DNA from: Humulus lupulus
Taxonomy: Eukaryota > Streptophyta > Magnoliopsida > Rosales > Cannabaceae
Direction: 5' to 3'
Length of the DNA: 64,000 bases
Assembly: GCF_963169125.1 (NCBI RefSeq)
Contig: NC_084802.1
Span: 15,872,896 to 15,936,895, forward strand
A model generated the notes under the pieces. It was not told where the DNA came from. It did no database searches and worked only from the letters and a program-made list of their open reading frames with translations. Numbering within the stretch: the first letter of the stretch is position 1; each line of letters starts with the position of its first letter. A program made the translations under genes and the position numbers. Shown piece after piece: positions 1 through 10,762 of this stretch.

Positions 1-28
1 ATCACATTTAGATTCTATTGTTGCAAGG

Positions 29-414
29 ATGGTAGTTCCAACTAGAAGATCAAGCCAAGAGCCTCCAGAGCCCGAGACTGAAGTCTCTCACAAGGTCCCG
101 TCAATAAGTAATTTCAATGGGAAACAAAGTGATTTGCCGCCTAGGAATCTATCTGGTGTTAGGGGGAAAACCGATGGGCCCACCGCAACAGGATAATGGG
201 TTGTTTCTTTTGCTGGAATCACTCAGGCAGGAATGTCAGGTGGAATTGCTACGCGGGGTATCGACCAAAAGAGACCCAGATATGGAGATCTTGGACGATA
301 TGAACCCCACATAGATATTGAAGGACTCGACCCTAAAATTGATCAGATAAGGGAAGTCTTTGGGCAAATGCAAGATCAACTGGCCTCCATGAATCAGGGG
401 TGGGCCACTGCGCG
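29..414 (+). pseudogene. Tat1 gag, N-terminal part
   Basis: An ATG at 29 opens a frame running MVVPTRRSSQEPPEP to the edge of the solo LTR, with one in-frame TAA near 191. The proline/charge-rich start is typical of Tat gag N-termini. Deleting 415-2762 plus one TSD copy joins ...SMNQGWATAR directly to EAFNEAFEKQRRDFQEW in the same frame, so both pieces are one gene. Gag would form the particle that packages element RNA. Confidence 0.75.
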
Positions 415-1401
415 TGTAATGCCCGAAATCCTTAATGCGGTTTAATGGCTAGATTAGTAGGCTGGGAGGACCATAACTGTTTAATTATGCCATTAACTGA
501 TAATATGCATGTTTACGTGAATTATATTATAATATGATGTTAAATGCATGCATGTGGGACCACATTTCATTATAGGGGTGTTTTGGTAATTTGGCCCGTT
601 GAGGGCGTAATTGTATATTTGTATGCATGTCGGTGACATATTGTTGTGACCACATTATAATGTGGGTTTGATCGAGCTATTCGGCATGAGACGATCTTGG
701 AATATTAATTAGCAGTTTAATCATAACAGGTTTAAGTTCGGGGCTCGAGGTGAGTCTCGAGGTGATTTTAATGATTAGAACGTTGCCGGGAATTAAAGGG
801 TAACGGGATATGAATTATTGGTGTTTGAGATTATCGAGAATAGCGGGAATTGGAGAGCGTTAATTATGATTAACGTTATAGGTGGAAAATGTCAATTTTG
901 CCCTTGAGAGCCTTTAGAAACCTTTATTAGACCTACGGGTATTTTGGTCTTTTCACCCCTTGGATAGCATTAAGCCATTGAAGGCTGTAGAAAGAAGAGA
1001 AAACAGAGTAACTTCAAGAGCTTCTCCCGTACCTGTTTTTGGTCATTTTTTATTTGGATTTTTGAGCTTAAGTTGGGGATCCAAGCTTGGGAAGTAAGCC
1101 TTGAGAGCTTGGGAGTGTGTTGCACCATTGAAGAGCATCATAATCTGAGCTTGAGGTAAGTTTCTAGCCATTAAATTCCCTGGTTTGCTCTGTTTTAGCT
1201 TTGGTTTCAGTTGAGATTTCTAGGTTGGATGATTGGTTTTGTTGGGAGTTTTGGCTAGGGTTCTTGTGGTTGTGATGCTTGGGGTATGTGAGGATGGTTT
1301 TTGGGTTCATTTGGCACCAAAAATGAGGTTTAGAAGAATTGGAATCGAGTTGTAATTGAAGGAGTCGAAGGAAGAAGTTTCAAGGGAGTTTCTGGCTGGG
1401 T

Positions 1402-1515
1402 GTAGCGCTACAGTGCCCACCAGAGGGCGCTATAGCGCTACACATGATTTTGTTGGGCGGTTTGGGGATTTTGAGTATAGCGCTGGGGCACTAGGGAGCA
1501 TCACTGTAGCGCTAC
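1402..1515 (+). repeat. AGCGCT palindrome island in LTR A1
   Basis: Four AGCGCT words, two of them inside GTAGCGCTAC, sit in 114 bp of otherwise AT-rich LTR (1402, 1433, 1478, 1506). The same place in copy A4 (52,660-52,795) has the same word set with changed spacing. Copy A3 has AGCGCC/GCGCC words at 40,290-40,380. Function unknown. Confidence 0.8.
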
Positions 1516-1989
1516 TCTGTTCCTCCAGAATCTCATTTTGAGTGTTTTTAAGGGTTTTTGGCTCGGGGTTTCAATCCTTAAAGCCCGGGATTGAATCTAC
1601 TCACCGTGTGGGCATGTTTCGAGGTCCCGAGAGTGGGGTTTAGGTTAAGACCCATTCATTGTTAATTTTCATTAATGGAGGTTATAACTAGTTGCGATTA
1701 GGTAACCGCTCAGGAATCAAAAGGTCAATCGTTCTCAGGAGTCATTCTTGTTCTATTTCTCGCTCGAACCAGAGGTAAGAAAACTGTACCTTGTGTATGT
1801 GACATGCATGATTGTTGTTGAGGCATGTTGGTTGATAAACGTGGACATTGATTGCATATTAAATGCTAGCGGATGTTGTTTACTTGTGTATGGCACTGAT
1901 TAGTCAAGGACGGCACTAGTCGCATATTACTGACCTGAGAGTCAAAAACGGCATAAGCATTGAATGACTCTACGACATTAATGATGGAC

Positions 1990-2315
1990 CGACCCTAAGG
2001 TCGATGAAACTTATAAGCGCTTGACTAGTCTAAGCTAGTTACTCGGAGCCAGGGCTAAAGGCCTAGGTGACAACTTGTCACATGGCTAGGGAGCGGAATC
2101 CCATGGTTATGACTCCATGGTCATGAGGTAGGTTATGTTGGTGACTAGTCATCATGCACCTATCCTGTTTAAGCTAGTGAACTGTTCACTTATTTGTAAA
2201 GCCCCGGTGACCCTAACGTCACATGGCTAGAGGCAACGGAACCCACCTTAGTTACTTTTGTGACTGTCACTCATATGTTTTGGACTGAAAGTCCTGAATG
2301 ATTAATATGATCATT
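1990..2315 (+). repeat. Hairpin ladder in LTR A1
   Basis: Consecutive short perfect or near-perfect inverted repeats: CGACC-4-GGTCG (1990), GTGACAA-1-TTGTCAC (2067), AGTGAAC-1-GTTCACT (2176), GTGAC-6-GTCAC (2207), GTGAC-1-GTCAC (2260), GGACT-3-AGTCC (2282), AATGAT-7-ATCATT (2297). Seven stems in 326 bp. Equivalent ladders with different stem sequences lie at the same relative place in other LTRs of the window. Confidence 0.75.
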
Positions 2316-2767
2316 GTTGATATTATATTCGTGCTATATTGTGTTTTCTTGCTGGGCTTTGGCTCGTGGGTGCTATGTGGTGCAAGTAAAGGGAAGGAAA
2401 AGCTCACCCAGCCTTGAGTGGAGAGCTTAGGTGGTGCTGTGTACATATGCGGCCGCTTGACCACCACGGCCAAGGAGTTCTCAGAGGAACTAGGGGGTTT
2501 TCCCTATTTTTGCCACTTAGGTCGGCGGGTTTGTAAATTTTTAAACAGTAATGACCATTTTGAGTTGTAAATAACTAGTAAATGTTTTTTATGGGCCCAT
2601 GAACAGTTTTATGTATTTAATAAAATATATCATTTCCTTTTGATTGGTTTTCCACCTTAGCCTATTAATAACACTTAGAAGCACGTTTTTAACCAAAGGA
2701 CTCGGGTAGCGAGTTAATTTTCTGGTTCACCGTAACTGTTATGGGGTAACCAGGGCGTTACAGTGCG

Positions 2768-4680
2768 AGAGGCCTTTAATGAAGCTTTCGAAAAACAAAG
2801 GAGAGATTTTCAAGAGTGGATAGATCAGCATGCCCGGGAGGTGCAGGCCTGTCAGGAAAACATGGAACATTGTACTCGAGAGGCAGTTGAGTCCATCTGC
2901 AATTATATGCAGTAGTAGCAAACCCAAGGTATGGGAACTACAGTTGGAACTACTGCCCGAAACCAAAAATGCCCTCCCATTTTTGGTTTCGGTGAAGGTG
3001 TCATGCATGGGCCAAAGGCTCAACTTCAAAATGGGAACCAGGGTCTGACCAGGAGTCACAGATCTGGTATTGTATTGTAGGATAAGATGGCAACCCCCAA
3101 GCTCCAGCACCAAATAGGAATGATCAACCCCATAGCTACCAAAAACAACCTGGTCGATGCAGACAGCATCAAGAGTACCGACCAAGGTCCCGAAGAGATG
3201 AGCCAGAAGTTAGTAGTGCATATAGGCCCCATTATGCTAATGGGTATGACCACGATGAAGCAGCAAGTCAAGTTCGCCAACACAATAATCAAGGTCAGAG
3301 AGGTAACCAGCCCAAACGACCATTTGACCCACAAGGGCAGGATATCCCGAACAACAAACCACCTCGGGGTAGAGGGTTCCAGGGGGTACCTCCAGTGCCA
3401 AGTCGAGCAGACAGCCGAAATGTCGGGGCCAGACCTCGACCAAATTCTGTTTTCAATTGAATGGTTCCCATGGGAGGTGAAAACTTTCGAGATGCTCTTA
3501 ATCACAGCAAGGAAAATTGGGATTCGAACAACATAGCTCTGCTTGAGCTTGTCGGAACCCGAGAATGGATGAGGTCTGCAATGCAGCACAACCCCAGGCA
3601 GCTGCAGACCCTAACATCCAACCTCAGCTGGATCTGCTAACCTAACTGATAAGGGACTTGACAACCCCCAAATTAATGGATATTGAAATGGAAAGGCAAA
3701 GAGGTTACCCATTTTTAGACCGTATAAATCCGCTGCCCATACCTATCAAATTCAAAATGCCAACATGGAAAATGTACTGGGCTGGAAGACCCAGTATCTC
3801 ATGTTCATCACTTTGAACTACAAATTGATTTACAGGGAGTTAGGGATGATGCCAAGTGCAGGATCTTCCCACCCACCCTGTCAGAAATTTCCCAGTAGTG
3901 GTTGGATCGATTACCTCATGGGATGGATTTTTACGCATATTCTATTCCCAATTCTCCTCAGCAATGGATCCTCCCGCTGAGCCGAATGATCTGGTGGACA
4001 TAAAATAGAAAGATAATGAACCTTTTAAGGAGTACATTCAACGTTTTATGAGGGAAGCCACCAGGATGAAATCCCTTAGTGATGACAGTAAATTAATAGC
4101 CATAAATTCAAGAATTAAGGTAAAGAGTCTGTTTTAGAGTAGCTTGACAAGGAAAGCAGCACGTACCACTCATGAGTTCCTTGATCGGGCATAGGAATTT
4201 ATCAAGCATGAGGAGGCTAAGCGGAAGGTGGATAATCCAACTCAGGCAGTTACCGGGCAAGGGAAAACAGATGCTAGAAATACCACTAACCCTGTAGAAG
4301 GAGTAAAGAATGGTCCAAGAATGCCAAACGCAGTAATGGGGCTGGAAGTAGTGGTAACTAGAATGACAACAAAAAGCCTAATACCGCTGAGTAGCCATGT
4401 CCACGGGAATATGTTCCCAAATTCACTACTTACTCCATCCTACTAGAGACCCGAGCTGACGTTTTTAACGCTACATAGGTTGTCATACAGTACAAAAGAC
4501 CTCCACCAATGAGGAAAGATGTTAATGGATGGGATATAACCAAGTTTTTTCGGTTTCACAATGACTATGGTCACGAAACCAATGAATGTAACCACTTGAA
4601 GGAGGAAATAAAATTCCTCATTTGACAAAACAATGTTCATCTGAAGAGGTATGTACGCCGGCTGCCGACCAGCATCCTCA
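2768..4680 (+). pseudogene. Tat1 gag, main part
   Basis: Continues the gag reading frame after the solo LTR, beginning EAFNEAFEKQRRDFQEW. Farther on, CRIFPPTLSEISQ, WLDRLPHG and EPFKEYIQRFMREATRMK match the conserved Tat gag core (the F...WYxxLPPxSI...F and LKxFxxRF blocks). Numerous stops and frame changes, for example near 4007, 4137 and 4192. No intact CCHC knuckle is obvious. The 177-aa open frame on the opposite strand (3056-3589) is a shadow. Confidence 0.7.
2957..2992 (+). repeat. Perfect 14-bp inverted repeat inside Tat1 gag
   Basis: CCGAAACCAAAAAT, an 8-nt spacer (gccctccc), then ATTTTTGGTTTCGG. The stem is perfect although the surrounding coding sequence has decayed. It could be a local template-switch product or an RNA hairpin. 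Confidence 0.85.
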
Positions 4681-4967
4681 GCAACACCCTCAACAATCTC
4701 CTCAGCAACAGTCTCAGTAATATTAGAGTAGTCAACTTATCCTACCACCACGAGTTGCTGGTTGGCTAGACATGATTTACGGTGGGCCACATTTGGCTAG
4801 TAACTCTGGTAAGGCTTGAGAAGGTACGCTCGTTCCTTTAGGCATGAGCCAGAGGAAGATGTACTGGTTGTCCTGGAGCGTACTCCCAAACATCCCACTA
4901 CGAGTGTGAGCCTATCACGTTCAGCGAGGAAGACACAAGTCATGTACATCATCCACACAATGATCCT

Positions 4968-5468
4968 TTGGTGGTAGAAATACAGATAGCTAACATGATC
5001 GTAGCCCAAACGATGATTGACCATGGATCATCTGCCAATATCCTGTTCAAGAGTACCCTGGAAAGAATGAATTTAAGCATCAAAGATCTGGAACCATGCG
5101 AGCAACTACTATATGGGTCTACAGGGAATGGCATGGCCCCGGCTGGAAGCATAAGGTTGCCTTTGGCAGTAGGAACGATACCTAACAGCAATACAATAAT
5201 GGCTTTGTTCGTGGTAATAGACATCCATTCTCCATACAATGCCATGATAGGCCGACCAACCATGTATGACCTCCGAGCAGTCACTTCAGTCTTCCATCTG
5301 TTCGTCAAATTCCCAACCCGGGCAGGTATAGGATGTCTTAAAGGAAACCAACTAGTGGCCAGAGAATGTTATAATTCGTCAGTGAAAAAGGCAGGGAAGG
5401 CATCCTGCACTACACAGCTTGCAGGCCCAGTCACCAAAAATAGGATGCAGCCCAAAACGGGGGGATGA
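4968..5468 (+). pseudogene. Tat1 aspartic protease
   Basis: An open stretch of 166 codons contains MIDHGSSANILF, the retroviral-type active-site loop in Tat form (usually D-T/G-G-S-S-A-D-I-L), followed by hydrophobic strands and YNAMIGRPTMYDL, the conserved YNxILGRxxL block. The active-site Asp is present, but the following residue is His rather than Thr or Gly. It would process the Gag-Pol polyprotein. Lies directly upstream of RT; the start at 4968 is only the first Met, since upstream sequence is frame-broken. Confidence 0.8.
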
Positions 5469-5580
5469 CATAGACCCTCATTTTGGAGATATTGATATGG
5501 GAGTGGGCCCAGTGGAATAATTAGAAGAGGTCCCGCTTGATTTAAAGAACCTGACCAAGGTAGTCAAAGTAGGGAAAGGG

Positions 5581-6258
5581 TTGTCCAGGAACATAAGGTT
5601 CGCTTTGATCCAATTCTTATGGAACGACCAAGATGTATTGGCCTGGTCTCATAGTGATATGGTGGGAATCTTCCCAACCATTATAAGCCATGCCCTCAAC
5701 ATCGATGCCAAACACTTCAAGCCCGTACAACAGAAAAAGAGGCTACTTGATCCAACAAGGGCAAAGGCATTGAAGGAAGAGGTGGAGAAGCTCTGAAATA
5801 ACAACTTCATTTGGGAAGATTTCTACCCAGTATGGGTGTCCAATCATGTATTGGTGCCAAAGCCTAATAACAAGTGGGGAGTATGCATAGATTTCACCGA
5901 TTTAAATAAGGCATGCTCGAAGGACTGCTTCCCACTTCTGAGAATTAATAAATTAGTGGACACTACAGCCGGCCATGAGATCTTAACTTTTATGGATGCC
6001 TATTCGGGGTACAACTAGATAAGTATGCATCTACCCGACCAGGAGCACACTAGCTTCTGCACAGACGTGGGGATGTACTGTTATAAAGTTATGTCGTTCG
6101 ACCTGGAAAACGCTGGAGCCACATATCAACGGCTGGTAAACCGTATGTTCAAAGACCAAATAGGAAATAACATGGAGGATTATGTGGACGATATGTTGGT
6201 AAAATCCAAAAAGGCTGGGGGCACATTGAAGACTTGGAAGAATGCTTCAATATTCTGA
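5581..6258 (+). pseudogene. Tat1 reverse transcriptase
   Basis: Reads LIQFLWNDQDVLAWSHSDM, then FKPVQQKKR, WGVCIDFTDLNKAC, LTFMDAYSGYN, MSFDLENAGATYQRLVNRMF and YVDDMLVKSKKAG. These are the Tat RT motifs, with the catalytic YVDD intact at about 6181-6192. In-frame stops occur near 5794 and 6016, and the frame is lost at about 6230. It copies element RNA into cDNA. Adjacent domains: protease upstream, RNase H downstream. Confidence 0.88.
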
Positions 6259-6259
6259 G

Positions 6260-6990
6260 GCAGTATAGAATGAAATTGAACACCCTAAAATGCTCCTTTG
6301 GTGTGGGGTAAAGAATTTTTTTAGGGTTTATAGTAAACTCTCGGGGAATTGAAACAAACCCTGAAAAGATAAAGGCACTGCTGGACATGCCTTCTCCAAC
6401 CAGGATCAAGGGTGTGCATAGTCTAATAGGACGCATAACAACACTAAGCATATCTGTGTCTAAATCCACTGATAAGTGTATTCCATTTTTTAATATCCTC
6501 AGAGGCACAAAGAAATTTGAGTGGACTAAAGAATGTGAACAAGTCTTTCAAGCTCTAAAGCAGCAACTGGCACAACCCCCAATCATTTCAAAACCTTTGG
6601 TGGGTGAAGAACTATGCATATACCTGGTAGTAACTCAACACATTGTCAGTGCAGTCCTGGTCAGAGAAGAAAACAAGATCCAGCATCCATTCTACTATGT
6701 CAGTAAGAGGCTGGTCAAAGCCGAGAGCAAGTATCCTCTAATTGAAAAATTAACTTACTACCTGCTCTTGTCGTCCAGGAAGCTTCGCCCATACTTCCAA
6801 CCTCATCCCATAAAGGTTCTTACCGACCAACCATTGCCCCACGTCCTGCTAAAACCAGACACCTCTGTTCGGTTATTAAAATGGTCTATAGAGCTCGGAC
6901 AGTATGAAATCACTTACTAGCCCCGAATAGCAATTAAAGGCCAGGCTCTTACAAATTTTGTAGCTGAATGTACCGGTATACAACATACAG
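6260..6990 (+). pseudogene. Tat1 RT connection and gypsy-type RNase H
   Basis: TNPEKIKALLDMPSPTRIKGV is the thumb/connection block (normally NPEKIxAI...P...K.VQ.L.GR.). FEWTKECEQVFQALKQQL follows, and then the RNase H-like core YLVVTQHIVSAVLVRE...QHPFYYVSKRL, with LLKWSIELGQYEITY and the GQALTNFVAEC linker. The first acidic catalytic position is weakened (YLVVTQ where YLAVSE is usual). One stop after EITY. Degrades template RNA during cDNA synthesis. Confidence 0.82.
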
Positions 6991-7084
6991 ACGAAGAAAT
7001 GGTCGAGTAGTCATCGAAGTCTCGACCACCGCTCAGTATAGGTGCTGAGTAGAACACCAAGCACCCAGCACTGATCATTCTGAG

Positions 7085-7339
7085 GAAGAACTCCAGGTAT
7101 GGAAGCTGCACGTCGATGGCTCATCTACCGATCAACTATCTGGGGCTGGTCTGACATTAATTACTCCTGAAGGGCAACGCATCCATTGCGCACTTCATTT
7201 TGAATTTAAAGCATCCAATAATGAAGCAGAATATGAAGCATTAATTGCAGGGTTGAAGCTAGCCAGGGAGGTAAAGGCTGAAGTCCTAGATATATACAGT
7301 GATTCGCAATTGATTGTCAATCAAATCCTTGAAGAGTAT
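7085..7339 (+). pseudogene. Tat1 second (plant-type) RNase H, 5' part, split by an insertion
   Basis: WKLHVDGSSTDQLSGAGLTL, then NNEAEYEALIAGLKLAREV and LDIYSDSQLIVNQI show the DG-S, ExExALI and SDS motifs of the additional RNase H characteristic of Tat elements. Catalytic D (VDGS), E (NEAEYEA) and D (YSDSQL) are all present. The domain stops at a solo LTR (7340-9363) and resumes at 9369 with RGKMMAYLEKIKDLL, the expected next helix. Confidence 0.88.
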
Positions 7340-8677
7340 TGTAATGACCCAACTTATTCTAGACTTTGGACCTTTAAAACTGCTTATACATAGACACTAA
7401 TCTTAAGAAAACATACATATGAAACATTCATAACTTCATTAAAAACTATAAAGGAAATGTCGAAATACACAAAATTCAGAGTATGGTATGGGATCCCATT
7501 GTTTGGAAATAGAATAAAACATGACTTAAATCTTAAATAAATTGGTTACAAAATCAAGTGCGGAAAAATACATATAAAGCATAATTGAAATGACTAAAAA
7601 CAACTTCATCCTCGAATCGTTCACGCAGTCCACCGAATCCATTCTCCCTCAATACACAATCCCAAGCTGCCAAGAATCTTACCGCCGCCATAACTATTTC
7701 CCTGCACATATAAAACAAAGGAATAAGCCTAATGCCCAGCAAGGAAAATCTACTGCAAGCATGAAACATAAACATATAATATAAACATATATCATAATTC
7801 TAACCCATGTACATGGTAAACATTGGGGTTTGCTAACTAAGCAACTATAAGCCTCAAACTACAATGAGATTTGCTAGCTAAGCAACTATAAGCCCCAAAA
7901 ACATAAAAGGGTTGGGGTGTTCTATTTTAAGCAACTATAAGCCCCCAAATACATATAAATCATAGTATATAAAAACATATAATAGCATAAACAAATAAGC
8001 ATATAATAACTATCCTATTTTCCTTACCAAATACCGGGATGTGAGAACAAGGACGAGATTGTGGAACACTCCTAAAAACCATTAATGAGAAAGGTGAGTA
8101 CTTTCTAAAAGAAGGAGATGAAAAGAAATGATTCTAAACCACCGAGAAGATACATACCGACAAGAAACCTCAAGTTCAAAGAACTTAAATGCCTAACCAA
8201 GAATGGAAAATACTGAGTTAGGATTTGAGTAGAGAAAAACTATAAAAACTAATGAAATATACAGAAATGAACTAGGAATAGGAATACCTTTGATTGTACT
8301 ATTATCGAACTACACCTCGAAACCGAAATACACATTATTAACCTTACTTCCTAAGTGTTTAATAAGCTTAAGATGATAAAGCTTATAACCTCAACCCAAG
8401 TGTTTAACACTCTAAAGTAAACCTAGCAGCTTGAAGGCTCTGAACTCAGCTTGAAGAATAAAAGAAATTGCTGGGTACTAGGTCCTATTTATAGAGTTCA
8501 AGAATGAAAAGTTCTTCTTTTAGCTTGAATAAAAATAATGACTATTTAATTGAAAAACATTTTAATAATCGTTCAGCAGAGGCTTAAGACTCGGTCAAAA
8601 ATATTCTGGGCTTCTCAAGAGGTTATGGAATAGAATGAGCTCGGTTTCAAAATTGTTTGAAAAACCTACCCTAGAGC

Positions 8678-8813
8678 CGATATATCGCCCATGGTAGGCG
8701 ATATATCGCCTGGGCTTATGTTCCCGAGGCTCGTCGAATTGTTCGTGCAAAGTTACGTGTTTTTCGTATTCCCTGAGTGGCGATATATCTCCCCCTAGAA
8801 CTGCGATATATCG
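8678..8813 (-). repeat. CGATATATCG palindrome cluster in LTR B1
   Basis: Four copies at 8678, 8699, 8781 (last base changed) and 8804, arranged as two close pairs about 80 bp apart. The same 2+2 arrangement is kept in B2 (26,723-26,860) and B3 (43,027-43,161), upstream of the TATA box at 27,045 and 43,348. Confidence 0.9.
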
Positions 8814-9188
8814 GCATACGCTGAAATATTATACACGTAATTGCACTTTTTCAGCCTAATTTGAATTGAGTAAACAACTTTTACTGAGTCCTATAACGAT
8901 TTCAAAGCTGCTGGCAGACTCTGGGGTTTTCAAATATTACTCTTAATAAACTATTCCTCAAAAATACTTAATTTCTCAATAAACATGCACATGACAAGTG
9001 TCATTATCTTATTGGGCCTATCTAAACCTTATAGTATAATAAATATCATCTTCATAATCAGTTATATTAATCAAACCTTATGTCATAATTAATATTCTTA
9101 AACTATAGGTTAAACTTATAAAATCTACAAGTGTTGCTACGAGTGTCCAACTAAGTCCCGTCTTGAACCAAAATCCACAGTAATAAAC

Positions 9189-9189
9189 A

Positions 9190-9267
<78 letters not shown>

Positions 9268-9341
9268 AACGACTACTCCTACTACTACTCCTACTGCTGC
9301 TGCTGCTGCTACTGCTACTACTACTACTACTACTACTACTA
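9189..9341 (+). repeat. (ACT)n/(TAG)n microsatellite inside LTR B1
   Basis: About 150 bp of CTA triplets with interruptions (CAACGACTACTCC, a GCT run near 9297). In LTR B2 and B3 the same place holds only a short TAGTAGTAG seed, so the array is an expansion within the LTR. The long poly-Val frame read on - is an artefact. Confidence 0.95.
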
Positions 9342-9363
9342 AGTAAAGTTCTTGGACTCTACA

Positions 9364-9643
9364 AGTATACAACTCTAGGGGGAAAATGATGGCCTATCTT
9401 GAGAAAATCAAAGACCTACTGCTTAGATTAAAAGGTACAATATCCAATAGATACCAAGAGAGCAAAATGCCACAACAGATGCACTGGCTAGAACCTAGTC
9501 CCTATTGAATACCTGGTCAAACCTAGCAGCAACCTGCCAGAACCATTTTTTCTAATAGATGGCACTCCATCCTGGATGACCCTAATTGCAGCTTATTTGG
9601 AACACGTCATCTTGACCAATACTCGCATGAATCCAGGAAATGA
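9364..9643 (+). pseudogene. Tat1 second RNase H, 3' part, and linker
   Basis: Begins with the AGTAT TSD, then RGKMMAYLEKIKDLL, the C-terminal helix of the Tat additional RNase H. The rest (ISNRYQESKMPQQM, then TWSLLNTW-like and HPGWP-like remnants of the linker to integrase) is frame-broken. Confidence 0.65.
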
Positions 9644-10762
9644 ATGAGGAAAGACGCTTGGTATATAATTCTTGATGGGGTTATGTACAGAAGAGGATTC
9701 TCCATGCCATTACTTAGGTGTGTCAACCAAAATGAAGTAGGACGGCTGCTGGAGGAGGTGCATGAGGGTTTCTATGGGAACCATGCAAGTTTACTTTTGC
9801 CAACTATGAACGAAGAAGCATTTGCATATGTTCGAAGGTGTGACAAGTGTCAAAGATTTGCCAAGATACCTCGAGTAGCACCAAACGAACTTACTCAAAT
9901 GCAAAGCCCGTGGCCCTTAGCCATTTGGGGAATTGACCTCATTGGTCGGTTACCAAAGGGAAAAGGAGGAGTTCGATATGCAGTAGTGGTCGTTGATTAC
10001 GTCACCAAGTGGACAGAAGCCGAGCCACTGGCAACCATCACTTCAAAAAAAGTACTGGACTTTGTGGTTGGTCTACTCCAGAAAATAATATTTGACAATG
10101 GCACCCAGTTTGACAACCAACTGTTCACTGAATTTTCTGCCAAGCACGGTATCACAAAAAGTTTCTCAGCAGTCTTGCACCCTCAAGAAAACTGGTAGGT
10201 CGAATTAGTTAACAAAACTCTCAAAGACACTCTGAAGAAACGTTTAGAAGAGGCCAAACGAAACTGGCCTAAGAAATTGTCTGAGGTACTCTGGTCGTAC
10301 AGGACTACCGAACGAACAGCTATTGGCGATACCCTCTTTGCACTTACATATGGGTATGATGCCATGCTTTCTGTTGAGGTGACTCCACTATCTCACCGAC
10401 GTACAACATACAAACATGATTGTAATCACCAACTGCTGGTCGAGTCCTTAGACCAGATTGAAGAAAGACGCGAAAGGTCCAATATACACCTAGTTGCCTA
10501 CCAACAGAAAGTTGCTCGGTACTTCAATTCTAAAGTTAAGGAATGAAAGTTCGATGTGGGTGATTTAGTCCTGCAAAGAGTATTCCCAAAAACTCGAGAT
10601 GCGTCGGCAGGAGTATTAGGCCCAAGCTGGGAAGGCCCCTACCAAGTCACTGAAATAGTACCACCAAGCACGTACAAGCTAGCGCGGTATGACCAAGATC
10701 TCCAATTAGTACCCGTCCCCCATTACTGGAATGGGGAACACCTGAGGAAGTACTACCAATAA
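9644..10762 (+). pseudogene. Tat1 integrase
   Basis: YRRGFSMPLLRCV, VHEGFYGNH and RRCDKCQRFAK give the HHCC zinc module. The catalytic core reads WGIDLIGRLPKGKGGVRYAVVVVDY, IIFDNGTQFDN and HGITKSFSAVLHPQ. Asp residues of the D,D-35-E triad are visible; the Glu region (normally QxNGQxE) reads QENW-stop-VELVN. The C-terminal part (KVKE-stop-KFDVGDLVLQRVF, LGPSWEGPYQV) is the GPY/F module. Stops at 10,196 and 10,543; the terminal stop is at 10,760. Inserts cDNA into chromosomes. Confidence 0.88.

Larger units (their letters stand above)
415..2762 (+). mobile_element. Solo LTR, family A (copy A1), 2.35 kb
   Basis: Begins TGTAATGCCC and ends GGGCGTTACA, with flanks GCGCG (410-414) and GTGCG (2763-2767): a 5-bp TSD with one C/T difference. 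It interrupts Tat1 gag and no internal region accompanies it, so it is a solo LTR. Homologous copies are at 20,425-22,740 (inverted), 39,309-41,659 and 51,685-54,070. Termini resemble those of Tekay-lineage LTRs elsewhere in the window; the family assignment to Tekay is inference because no family-A internal region is present. It contains a GC-rich AGCGCT island (1402-1515), a hairpin ladder (1990-2315) and a conserved CAG/GTAA block near 2350-2480. Confidence 0.9.
7340..9363 (-). mobile_element. Solo LTR, family B (copy B1), 2.02 kb, inverted
   Basis: On - it starts TGTAGAGTCC and ends GGGTCATTACA. TSD AGTAT is perfect at 7335-7339 and 9364-9368. It matches the solo LTR at 26,280-28,280 and the 5' LTR of the second Tekay element (42,510-44,489), which identifies family B as a Tekay-type LTR. 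It splits the Tat1 second RNase H. A triplet array (9189-9341) has expanded near its 5' end. Contains CGATATATCG palindromes (8678-8813). Confidence 0.95.

Noticed and set aside
3056..3589. 177-aa open frame on - opposite gag
   Set aside because: The + strand in the same interval carries the Tat1 gag continuation. The - frame shows no family pattern and is a shadow.
9151..9372. Poly-valine open frame on -
   Set aside because: Translation of the triplet microsatellite; no protein.
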